From: Kordia sp039026955
GTDB lineage: Bacteria; Bacteroidota; Bacteroidia; Flavobacteriales; Flavobacteriaceae
Assembly (NCBI GenBank): GCA_039026955.1
Contig: JBCCLH010000027.1
Span: forward strand, 1 to 64,000
Direction of reading: 5' to 3'
DNA: 64,000 bases
Shown: in pieces, positions 25,734 to 33,181 of the stretch
How positions within the stretch are numbered: position 1 is the first letter of the stretch
Layout of the letters: each line of letters begins with the position of its first letter
The notes under the pieces: generated by a model
Told to the model about the DNA's origin: nothing
Databases searched by the model: none
Seen by the model: only the letters and a program-made list of their open reading frames with translations
Translations under genes and position numbers: made by a program

Positions 25734-26552
25734 CTACACAACAAACACCAACGGATTCGGATGAATATAATTATAATGCAATAACATTTTCCCCTTGATA
25801 TTCGAGATTTTCTTAAAAGAAACCGAATCTTCCTTTTTAAATTCTGGCGGCGTTAATCCTAGTTTTTTGGCGGCGAGTACGTAGAATTTCTTTCGAATCG
25901 GATGCACGTCAGAACAACCATTGATAATTTCGCCCCAAGCATCTCTTGCTACGATTGCGTTGATGAGTCCGATGCAATCGTCTTGATGAATCATATTGAC
26001 TGGCGCTCTGCCATTGGAAAGTTCTTTTTTACCAGCTAAAAAACGTCCAGGAACACGATCGTACCCAAAAAGTCCAGCAAATCGGAGAATCGTCAAACGT
26101 TTGGGAAATACGGAGAGTAATATTTGTTCAGCGGAAAGTACCGCTTTTCCAGATTCCTTTTCAGGTTTGCAATCCAATTCTTCTGAAACCCAGTCGTTCG
26201 TATTTTGATACACAGACGTTGAACTCACAAAAATAACCTTCTGTGCTTCGTTGATAAATGGTAAAATAGTTAGTATTTGTGCAGTATAAATGTTTGCAAT
26301 ATCAGGAATTCTCCTTGGCGGAAAATTAATAATCACAATGTCACTTCCCGCTAAAAAATCAGTCAACAAATCGTCGTTTTTCGAAGCTCCCAAAGTAAAT
26401 ACGTACGGTTGAATTCCTGCTTCTGTAAGCAGTGATGCTTTTTCGGGCGAAGTTGTAGAACCTTTTATCGTATAATTTTGGGCAATAAAATACTTAGCTA
26501 GCGGCAAGCCGAGCCATCCACAACCTAAGATACTGATTTGTTTATGTGTCAA
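25734..26552 (-). CDS. NAD(P)-binding epimerase/dehydratase-like (YeeZ-type) protein
   Basis: An N-terminal Rossmann motif 'ILGCGWLGLPLA' (about residues 8-19) binds NAD(P). 'VIFVSSTSVYQNTNDWVSE' and 'RLTILRFAGLFGYDR' match the extended/atypical SDR pattern of YeeZ-like proteins. The Tyr-x-x-x-Lys pair of classical SDRs is not obvious, as in other atypical SDRs. The enzyme is cytoplasmic and its substrate unknown. It starts one base after the rmuC stop, so both are probably read from one message. Confidence 0.8.
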   Translation of the reverse strand: MTHKQISILGCGWLGLPLAKYFIAQNYTIKGSTTSPEKASLLTEAGIQPYVFTLGASKNDDLLTDFLAGSDIVIINFPPRRIPDIANIYTAQILTILPFINEAQKVIFVSSTSVYQNTNDWVSEELDCKPEKESGKAVLSAEQILLSVFPKRLTILRFAGLFGYDRVPGRFLAGKKELSNGRAPVNMIHQDDCIGLINAIVARDAWGEIINGCSDVHPIRKKFYVLAAKKLGLTPPEFKKEDSVSFKKISNIKGKMLLHYNYIHPNPLVFVV

Positions 26553-27968
26553 TTATTCGATGTTTTTTGGGATACTTTCTGTTTCAGGTTCGGTTTCGGC
26601 ACGTTTCAGAATAGATTCTGGAAGTGACTTTTTGGCTTTGGCGCCCATTTTCTTAATCTTTTCGATGCTTTTGATGATATTTCCACGTCCTTCAAACAGT
26701 TTGTTCATCGCTGCAGAATAATCCGATTTCGTTGCATCAATCTTTTTACCAATTCCGATGAGATCGTTCATAAACCCTTCAAATTTATCATACAACGCGC
26801 CTGCTTGTCGTGCAATTTCAATGGCGTTTCGTTGCTGTTTTTCGTTGTTCCACATCGTATCAATCGTGCGAAGTGTTGCTAGTAATGTTGTGGGTGTAAC
26901 GATCACAATATTCTTCTCAAAAGCTTTGCTGTATAAGGTAGAATCTTCATTCACGGCAATGGCAAATGCAGGTTCTATCGGAATAAACATGAGGACAAAA
27001 TCGGGACTTTCAATCTCGTATAAATCTTCGTATTTCTTCGCCGATAATTGATCTACATGACGTTTGATAGAGGTTAAATGTTCTCTCAAATTCATGTCGC
27101 GTTCTTCCTCTTCGGTGTTTACGTAACGCTCATATGCTGTGAGCGATACTTTGGAATCAATCACCATTTTTTTGTTATTTGGCAGATTGATAATCACATC
27201 CGGCAACACACGCGAACCGTCAGCAAGTGTGAAATTTTGCTGTACCACATACTCACGATCTTTCTCCAATCCGCTTTTTTCTAAGACGCGTTCTAAGACC
27301 AATTCGCCCCAATTTCCTTGCATTTTGCTGTCACCTTTCAACGCTTTTGTCAAATTCACCGCTTCTTGACTGATTTGCAAATTGGCTTTGCTGAGTTCTG
27401 ATAATTTCTCGCGCAAAGCGGAATGAATACTGATATTTTCCTTTTGACTGTCTTCCACTTTCTTTTCAAAATGCTGAATCTTTTCTTGAAGTGGTGTCAA
27501 AATGTTTTTAATATTCTCTTTATTCTGTTCGGTAAACTTTGTAGATTTTTCTTCGAGAATTTTATTCGCGAGCAATTCAAAATCTTTGCGCAATTGTTCT
27601 TGCTGCTTTTTCAGCGATTCGTCTCGTTCTAAATGTTGCTTCTGTAGATTTTCAAATTCTGAATTTCTACGTGCCAATTCTACATTTAAAAAATCTTTTT
27701 CACGTCTAATTTCTTCGCGTTCTTTTTCGGTTTTGGATAAATTTTCTTTGAAACTTTCCATTTGCTGTTGAAACGACTCGTCTTGCTTTTTATTTTCAGC
27801 ATGCATCTGTGTTCGTAGCTCATCAAATTGCGATTGTAACTGGCGATTGCGTTCGTGTAAACCTTCTTGATGTGCTTTCGTTTTTAGATTTCCGATGTAC
27901 ATTCCCAAGAAAATCCCCACAGCTAAAAAAACAACAATAAGAACAATATAAATGACGATGTCTGACAT
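26553..27968 (-). CDS. rmuC: DNA recombination protein RmuC
   Basis: An N-terminal membrane helix (about 5-25, 'IYIVLIVVFLAVGIFLGMYI') is followed by a long coiled coil (about 30-200). The RmuC domain then follows with 'KMQGNWGELVLERVLEKSG', 'LPDVIINLPNNKKMVIDSKV' and 'FVLMFIPIEPAFAIA'. The size (471 residues) is normal. RmuC carries a nuclease-like core and limits inversions at short inverted repeats in E. coli. It is followed without a gap by the YeeZ-like gene. Confidence 0.93.
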   Translation of the reverse strand: MSDIVIYIVLIVVFLAVGIFLGMYIGNLKTKAHQEGLHERNRQLQSQFDELRTQMHAENKKQDESFQQQMESFKENLSKTEKEREEIRREKDFLNVELARRNSEFENLQKQHLERDESLKKQQEQLRKDFELLANKILEEKSTKFTEQNKENIKNILTPLQEKIQHFEKKVEDSQKENISIHSALREKLSELSKANLQISQEAVNLTKALKGDSKMQGNWGELVLERVLEKSGLEKDREYVVQQNFTLADGSRVLPDVIINLPNNKKMVIDSKVSLTAYERYVNTEEEERDMNLREHLTSIKRHVDQLSAKKYEDLYEIESPDFVLMFIPIEPAFAIAVNEDSTLYSKAFEKNIVIVTPTTLLATLRTIDTMWNNEKQQRNAIEIARQAGALYDKFEGFMNDLIGIGKKIDATKSDYSAAMNKLFEGRGNIIKSIEKIKKMGAKAKKSLPESILKRAETEPETESIPKNIE

Positions 27969-28043
27969 GAATTAAATTTTGCGTAAAGATACTATTTTGT
28001 ACGAATTTTAGATTTAGAATTTACGATATAAGATTTTTCCTTT

Positions 28044-28493
28044 TTAAGAAGCCTTTCGTTTTCGCAATCGAACAATTGTATATACTTCCAACACAATCGC
28101 AGCCACCGCAATCACAATCAAACTATAAAAACCGAGATTAAATTCATTATGAGAATGTATTTGTAACTCTTGAAAGCTTTTAATTAGCATGTAAATTGAT
28201 TGTATAATAAACACTAAGAGCAGGATAAAAAGTCCATTAAAACTTAGATATAAATAGTTGACAACTCGATTTTTAAATTTTGTATAGAAAATTCTAAAGA
28301 AATACATCAGTGCAAACGTAAAGACAAAAGCGTCAATGAATTTGTATATATAATCGTACTCAAAATAGGTGTCACGCATATTGATATCGAGTGTAGAATC
28401 AGCTAAAAACCATTGAAAATCAAGTGAATTTCTTGTTAATAGCAGCGCCATTACGATACACAGAAATAAATACGGAAGTTCTTTTTTCATCAA
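28044..28493 (-). CDS. Small four-helix membrane protein (paralogue A)
   Basis: Four hydrophobic segments cover about residues 8-24, 48-68, 85-108 and 120-140. 'LDINMRDTYFEYDYIYKF' after the first helix resembles the 'DxxxHDTYF' signature of haem-copper oxidase subunit I, but the haem and copper His residues are missing. The next gene upstream encodes a clear paralogue with the same layout ('IDVNVYDTYF', 'NGLFI', 'VFVI'). The family is not recognised. Together they form a tandem pair, probably co-transcribed with the acetyltransferase gene. Confidence 0.7.
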   Translation of the reverse strand: MMKKELPYLFLCIVMALLLTRNSLDFQWFLADSTLDINMRDTYFEYDYIYKFIDAFVFTFALMYFFRIFYTKFKNRVVNYLYLSFNGLFILLLVFIIQSIYMLIKSFQELQIHSHNEFNLGFYSLIVIAVAAIVLEVYTIVRLRKRKAS

Positions 28494-28532
28494 TATGGCT
28501 AATTACAAAATGAAGAATTAACGAAGATTACG

Positions 28533-28979
28533 CTAAGTAGTACTTTGTTTTCGAATTTTAAACAACACATATATCTCAAAAATAACCGAAAAAATAAACA
28601 GCGCTGTGGTAAAGTAGAAAAAGTTATAGAAAACTTGATCGATTTGTAAGCCTTCTTCTTGAAAGTCGCGCAACATGGTATTAAAAAAACGAATCACAAA
28701 AACGAGTGCTACAATAAAAAGTCCATTCGAAATCAAATAGATATAATTTGCTATCTGATTTTCAAATCGTGTCACAAGAATTCGAATCAAATACGTAATT
28801 GAAAATGTGAATAACAATGTGAAAATCAAATACAGATTGCTTTCAATCACAAAATATGTATCATACACATTCACATCAATAGTGGTTACTCCTGTTAGCG
28901 TTTCCATGTCTGTTGGAAAACCATGAATTCCGTAGAATAACAGTAAAACAAAGCCTATAAAGATGAGTTCTTTTTTCAT
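28533..28979 (-). CDS. Small four-helix membrane protein (paralogue B)
   Basis: Same architecture as the downstream gene: a short first helix, 'TIDVNVYDTYFVIESNLYLI', then three more membrane helices and a basic tail ('FKIRKQSTT'). The two share 'NYIYL/NYLYL..NGLFI' in the third helix region. Both are shorter than any oxidase subunit, so they may be independent membrane proteins with a convergent motif. The gene begins 9 bp after the stop of the acetyltransferase gene. Confidence 0.7.
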   Translation of the reverse strand: MKKELIFIGFVLLLFYGIHGFPTDMETLTGVTTIDVNVYDTYFVIESNLYLIFTLLFTFSITYLIRILVTRFENQIANYIYLISNGLFIVALVFVIRFFNTMLRDFQEEGLQIDQVFYNFFYFTTALFIFSVIFEIYVLFKIRKQSTT

Positions 28980-28988
28980 GTATGAAGG

Positions 28989-29492
28989 TTATTGCGAAAA
29001 TAGAAGTACGGTATCGTTTTCAGTCAGTTGCAATTCTTTTTCAAAGTGTAAGCCTATTTTGTTCAGCAATCCGATAGAAGCTACATTTTTTTGATCGGTA
29101 ATCGCGACTATTTTGTCAATTTTTAGTTTTTCCTTGGCGTATTTCAGCGTCGCTTTGGCAGCTTCATGCGTATAGCCATTTCGAACATATTTGGGCAACA
29201 AAGCAAATCCGATATCTACATTATCCAAACTTTCTCTATTCACTAAACCACACATACCAATGGGTTTGTTGGTTTCTTTGAGTTCCATGAGCCACAATCC
29301 AAAACCATTTTTGGCGTAGCTTTTTTGTATCGTTTCTTGAATATATTCTTCGGCGAGTCCCGGCGTTCGGATGTTCCGATCGCCAATATACCGAATCCAC
29401 GCAGGTGTATTTACCAATTCCAATACGAATTCAGCATCGTTTAATGAAAATTCACGCAAGCGCAAACGTTCGGTTTCTAGTATTGTTTTCAA
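28989..29492 (-). CDS. GNAT-family N-acetyltransferase (RimJ/RimL-like)
   Basis: The opening 'ETERLRLREFSLNDAEFVLE' is the typical start of RimJ/RimL-like acetyltransferases. 'VDIGFALLPKYVRNGYTHEA' is the acetyl-CoA binding motif A region; the usual Gly-x-Gly is partly replaced by Arg-Asn-Gly. 'VASIGLLNKIGLHFEKEL' is the closing motif. Length (167) is normal. The acceptor could be a ribosomal protein N-terminus, an antibiotic or a small amine. First gene of a three-gene minus-strand unit. Confidence 0.88.
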   Translation of the reverse strand: MKTILETERLRLREFSLNDAEFVLELVNTPAWIRYIGDRNIRTPGLAEEYIQETIQKSYAKNGFGLWLMELKETNKPIGMCGLVNRESLDNVDIGFALLPKYVRNGYTHEAAKATLKYAKEKLKIDKIVAITDQKNVASIGLLNKIGLHFEKELQLTENDTVLLFSQ

Positions 29493-29651
29493 AACACAAC
29501 TATTAAAATTTCCATTCCATCAAGACAAGTCTCAAAAGTATATAGCAACATACACAAAATACATCAGGACAAGCCTTTTCAAACTTCATTCTCTATTATT
29601 AAGTAAAACTATAGAATTAAAACACAAATAAAAAACGCGTCTGTCATCACT

Positions 29652-29667
29652 TTGGCACAGTACTTGG
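29652..29667 (+). promoter_or_regulatory. Sigma-54-type promoter of RNA copy 1
   Basis: TTGGCAC, five bases, TTGG. The GG and the -12 element are 12 bp apart as sigma-54 (RpoN) promoters require. The usual GC at -12 is GG here. The predicted start is about 29679. Confidence 0.6.
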
Positions 29668-29678
29668 TTAATAAAAGA

Positions 29679-29800
29679 TGTAACACGATGAAGACTTTAC
29701 TTCAGAGCTGGTTACTCTACGTAAAAGAGTCGTGCTTACATTTTGGTTGGTTAGTTAGTTTTAAAGAAACACTTCACGCTTGTGGAGTGTTTCTTCTTTT
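29679..29800 (+). ncRNA. Repeated structured RNA, copy 1
   Basis: The shared core reads 'cagagctggttact', 'gagtcgt' and the 16-nt 'TTTTGGTTGGTTAGTT', followed by a terminator stem AAACACTTCAC/GTGGAGTGTTT with a T-rich tail. A local hairpin ACTCT/AGAGT surrounds 'acgtaaa'. Copies at 30281, 36851 and 37328 keep these elements. A 42-codon frame starting at 29688 is open only in this copy, so the element is more likely RNA than peptide-coding. The start is inferred from the sigma-54 site. Confidence 0.6.
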
Positions 29801-29942
29801 ATTTGCTAGTTTGTGACGCAGGATTCAATGTCATTTTGAAAACTAAATACAAAAATCAACACCTTTATCATTACAAAAAAATTAAGCAGCTTGCTATTGT
29901 TTTGTTTAACGTTTTTTAGTAAATTGTAAACAAAAAATTGTT

Positions 29943-30173
29943 ATGAAAACGAATGCAATATTTTTATTAGGTCTTACAACCCTCATATTGATCACGGTGA
30001 CTATTTTTGCCGCTATGAATATGTCTTTTGGGCTGGTATTTTTCTTGGTGGTTCTTGGTCAAGGACTTTTGATTTTTACTGTATATAAAGTCTTAACGGA
30101 TGACTATACTACAGATAAAACTTTCGAGGATTTTTATGAAGACCGTCCAGATTTAGGTAAGAATTATAGATAA
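29943..30173 (+). CDS. Small two-helix membrane protein
   Basis: A 76-residue protein with two hydrophobic helices (about 5-25 and 30-49) and an acidic cytoplasmic tail ('FEDFYEDRPDLGKNYR'). I recognise no family. It lies between RNA copies 1 and 2 and is preceded by an AT-rich leader. Codon use matches the neighbours, which supports a real gene. Confidence 0.6.
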   Translation: MKTNAIFLLGLTTLILITVTIFAAMNMSFGLVFFLVVLGQGLLIFTVYKVLTDDYTTDKTFEDFYEDRPDLGKNYR

Positions 30174-30280
30174 TGCTATTATATCATAAATTTTACTTGA
30201 AAATTGAATACAACTTTGCATTAAAAAAGAAATTAAAAAAATAGAACTGACTGAAAATTAGAAATTATCTTTTGAATCAA

Positions 30281-30374
30281 GAGTAGTTTACGCTAAGTAA
30301 AAGAGTCATACTTAGATTTTTGGTTGGTTAGTTCGTTTTAAAGAAACACTTCCCGTTAGTGAAGTGTTTTTTCT
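30281..30374 (+). ncRNA. Repeated structured RNA, copy 2 (5' part diverged)
   Basis: It keeps 'gtaaaagagtcat', the full 'TTTTTGGTTGGTTAGTT' core and a terminator AAACACTTC/GAAGTGTTT with a T-run. The 5' section ('gagtagtttacgct') has drifted, and no TTGGCAC lies upstream. It may be a decayed copy, or be expressed from another promoter. Confidence 0.45.
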
Positions 30375-30484
30375 TTTTTATACAGCTGTAAAGTTGATTA
30401 TTTTGAATAACTTTTTTTCTCATCACTCAACTTCTCGCAATTCATGAATAGTCGCTCGTATTTCATGAAAGTCTTGTGTAAGCG

Positions 30485-30516
30485 TTTGTAACTGGCTGAT
30501 TTCAAGTATAGTTTTG
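30485..30516 (+). promoter_or_regulatory. Bacteroidota-type promoter of the first GG-leader peptide
   Basis: TTTG (30485-30488), 20 bp, then TAGTTTTG (30509-30516). Both boxes fit the -33/-7 consensus. The ATG lies 29 bp after the -7 box. Confidence 0.6.
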
Positions 30517-30544
30517 CTTCAGTTTAACATTAAAATTTTTAAAT

Positions 30545-30814
30545 ATGAAAAAACGAAAATTGACAAAACTAAGCTTGCGTAAATCACGAGTAGCGCATTT
30601 TAATAAAATTTATGGAGGTGGAACTTGGGATTATCCGGTGGATGTACATACGACAAGATTGGCTTCAGAAGTAGAAGATGGAGAATACAAAATATGCGAA
30701 ACTGCCTCTTGTTTGGCTGGCGATCCAGGAGATGATCACTTTATTTCCAAAGGTGGCGGTTGCCCGTCGATTGATCCAAATAACGGTCAGCAAGTGCCTT
30801 TTTGTGCGCGATAA
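30545..30814 (+). CDS. GG-leader peptide precursor (4 Cys core)
   Basis: The leader 'MKKRKLTKLSLRKSRVAHF' with Gly-Gly-Gly at 24-26 has the pattern MKK-x-L-x-L-x-K-x(4)-V/I shared by six small genes in this window. This is the Bacteroidota natural-product precursor leader (TIGR04149-like, often auto-labelled class I lanthipeptide). The core of about 63 residues holds four Cys, two of them in 'ICETASC'. A C39-type protease/transporter would be expected to cut after GG; none is in the window, nor are LanB/LanC-type enzymes. It has its own promoter and terminator and is convergent with the next precursor. Confidence 0.75.
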   Translation: MKKRKLTKLSLRKSRVAHFNKIYGGGTWDYPVDVHTTRLASEVEDGEYKICETASCLAGDPGDDHFISKGGGCPSIDPNNGQQVPFCAR

Positions 30815-30820
30815 ATCTAG

Positions 30821-30844
30821 AAAGGCGCTCTTTTGGCGCCTTTT
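30821..30844 (+). terminator. Terminator after the first GG-leader peptide
   Basis: AAAGGCGC pairs with GCGCCTTT across a 7-nt loop, followed by T. It starts 7 bp past the stop codon. Confidence 0.75.
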
Positions 30845-30858
30845 GTAATACTGTTTTT

Positions 30859-31113
30859 TTAACAACAAGTATTTCCAGGAAGTCCGTTGGTTTGTGTTAT
30901 TGGAACTGAAAAAACAGTTTCTTCACCAGTAGGCGGCACAAATGCGCTACTCTTACAACTGGCAGTATCTCCGCATACACAATCTTCTCCTTGATAAGTT
31001 TCGCATTCTGTAGTATTGGTAGTATCTCCACCACCAGTGATAGTGGAGAGATAATTTAGGTTAGAAACTTTGGTTTTGTTTAATGAGAATAGGGGTTTTT
31101 TGTGTTTCTTCAT
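30859..31113 (-). CDS. GG-leader peptide precursor (6 Cys core)
   Basis: The leader 'MKKHKKPLFSLNKTKVSNL' and Gly-Gly-Gly at 27-29 match the other five precursors. The core carries six Cys, including 'CVCGDTASC' and a terminal 'TCC'. The 'TASC' phrase is shared with the convergent precursor on the plus strand, so the two may be related in function. The TPR/AraC regulator follows in the same direction 101 bp downstream. No maturation gene is adjacent. Confidence 0.72.
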   Translation of the reverse strand: MKKHKKPLFSLNKTKVSNLNYLSTITGGGDTTNTTECETYQGEDCVCGDTASCKSSAFVPPTGEETVFSVPITQTNGLPGNTCC

Positions 31114-31214
31114 AAGTGTGAATTTTTAGAATGTTAATACTCGCTTGAAAGTATTTTATTTTTACAATCGTTCAAAAAAGAGTCACACGTAATTCATGAA
31201 AAACGAGAACTTAT

Positions 31215-32927
31215 CTAAAGATTAGTCTTTTGTTTGAGTGTTTTGATGTAATACGAAGGATTAAAACCTGTTTTCTTTTTAAAAGCTCTTGCGAAAGATT
31301 CCGCTTTGTTAAATCCGGCTTCTTCTGCGACTGCCTGAATGGTGTAGGAATGTAGTTTTTTGTTGTTTTTTAATTCGATTAGGATGAAATTAATTCGTAA
31401 ATCAATAATATACTGAGAGAATGATTTCTCTTTGTAGGTATTAATGACTTTCGATAGATAGTTAGGATTTGTTTGAAACTCTTTTGCCAAATTTGACAGA
31501 TTGTAACGCTTATTCAAGAATAGCTGTTTGGTTTCAAACTGTTCCAATTGTTGTAAAATTCCTTTGGAAGTATCATCTGATAAATCTGGTCGGGTTTTTA
31601 TTTTTTTCTGCTCTTGTTCTCTCACAGAAAGTTCTTCCATCAAAATTTCAAATTTCTTTTTACTTTTTTTCTGTTTGTATCTGTGACGCATGATCAAGGT
31701 TAATACAACACCTAATAAGCAAAAAATAATCAAAATACTGATGTAAAAACTGTTCTTAAAAATTCCTTTTTCTTCCTGCTCAATCGCCAGTTTATCTGTG
31801 AGTTCTTGTAATTCAAAATCGTTGAATAGTGTTCTTCGTAATTGAATACGTTCTTTGGTATTCAAATTATTTTTTTTGGCATATTCATTAAAGTATTGAC
31901 TTGCCTTTTCATAGTTTTTAAGTTTGGAATAGCTCTGCGCTAAAAATTTTGATACATACTCCAATTCTATAAAATCCAATGCATCTGCGGTAATGATTGA
32001 ATCTGCTTTAGAAAAATTATAGATGGCTTCTTCATACTTTTCCAAGCCATAAAAACTCTCACCTTTATGCGCATATAAAAAAGGCAATACTGCTTTAGAA
32101 ATACTATCCGAAATCGCTAATTGCAATGCTTGATCGATGGAAAGCAATGCTTTTTGATATTCTTTTTGCCGATTCAACACCTTTCCTTTTCCACCTAAAG
32201 TTACATACGAACCAAAGGTGTAATCATAACGTATGCTGAGATGTAGTGCTTTATTATACATTTCCATGGCATCATCTAAATCTTCATTTTCAGTATAAGC
32301 TTCAGCCAATCCCGCAAGAACATGTATATAGGAAGTATAATATGATTTTTTCGGTTGTTTTGCGACTAAAGAATCGTATGTGTGGGCAAGTGTTTCAAAT
32401 CGTGTCGCAGCTTCCCTATAATGTTTGGCTTTTAGTTTGATCGTCGCAATATCATACTGTAAGTTGAGCAACTTTTGCAATGCGGTATTTTCATTCTTTA
32501 AAATGTCATATGCTTGTATATAATATTCCAACGCATTGGTATTATGGCCCTGTACATAAAAAATCGTTCCTTTTCGGTGTAGAAACAATCCTAATTGATA
32601 ATTATTAGGTTGTTTTTTCGCCAACGCAATTCCTCGATCAATAAAATACTGTGCACGCTCAATATTGTTTTCATTTCGGTAAAATAAACTAGTATAATAA
32701 CACGCTAAGGCTTCGTGATATAGATTTTCTTCCTGTATTGCTTTTTGTAGATAAAGCGTTGTATACATAGTAATATCATCAACTGCATATTGATTTTCTT
32801 CAATAAAGTCAGCTTGTGCTGCTAACTCTTTTTTTGAAAATTGAGCCATATCTTGTCCCAACAACAAAGAAGTAAAAACAAAATAGATACAACTTAGAAA
32901 GAAGTATTTGGAAGACAAAAAAGTCAT
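31215..32927 (-). CDS. TPR - transmembrane - AraC-type regulator
   Basis: A signal-like N-terminus precedes about eight tetratricopeptide repeats (residues 25-370; phrases such as 'YYTSYIHVLAGLAEAYTENE' and 'ALPFLYAHKGESFYGLEKYE'). One membrane helix follows (about 392-412, 'SFYISILIIFCLLGVVLTLI'), then an AraC-type DNA-binding domain ('NLAKEFQTNPNYLSKVINTY', 'AVAEEAGFNKAESFARAF'). The TPRs should face the periplasm and the DNA-binding part the cytoplasm. The layout is common in Flavobacteriia. The start is set at the second Met (32927). It lies among GG-leader peptide genes and diverges from the LytTR regulator. Confidence 0.88.
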   Translation of the reverse strand: MTFLSSKYFFLSCIYFVFTSLLLGQDMAQFSKKELAAQADFIEENQYAVDDITMYTTLYLQKAIQEENLYHEALACYYTSLFYRNENNIERAQYFIDRGIALAKKQPNNYQLGLFLHRKGTIFYVQGHNTNALEYYIQAYDILKNENTALQKLLNLQYDIATIKLKAKHYREAATRFETLAHTYDSLVAKQPKKSYYTSYIHVLAGLAEAYTENEDLDDAMEMYNKALHLSIRYDYTFGSYVTLGGKGKVLNRQKEYQKALLSIDQALQLAISDSISKAVLPFLYAHKGESFYGLEKYEEAIYNFSKADSIITADALDFIELEYVSKFLAQSYSKLKNYEKASQYFNEYAKKNNLNTKERIQLRRTLFNDFELQELTDKLAIEQEEKGIFKNSFYISILIIFCLLGVVLTLIMRHRYKQKKSKKKFEILMEELSVREQEQKKIKTRPDLSDDTSKGILQQLEQFETKQLFLNKRYNLSNLAKEFQTNPNYLSKVINTYKEKSFSQYIIDLRINFILIELKNNKKLHSYTIQAVAEEAGFNKAESFARAFKKKTGFNPSYYIKTLKQKTNL

Positions 32928-33181
32928 TAAGATCAATTATTAAGGGAATTCTCTAAAGCTTAAAAATATAAAAAACTAACTTGTATTCTTGTTACACTAC
33001 ATATTTTTACATGTCATTTTGATATATTTTGAATGAATTTTTAGTTGTAAAATAATTTTTTGCGCGCTCATTCATGGAAAGAGACCGTTCAAACACTTCC
33101 AAAAGATAAAAATAGATTCGTTAGCTTTAAACTTTGTTCCCGATGTCAAAAGTGGTATTTTTTACAAAAATTACCAATTCT

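Noticed and set aside
25593..25784. 63-residue frame in the gap after the caspase locus
   Set aside because: It runs through an interspersed repeat and A/C-rich filler and into the end of the epimerase-like gene; composition is not protein-like.
29688..29816. 42-codon frame inside RNA copy 1
   Set aside because: The same frame has stop codons in copies 3 and 4, while the stems and the G/U core are kept. Structure fits better than coding.
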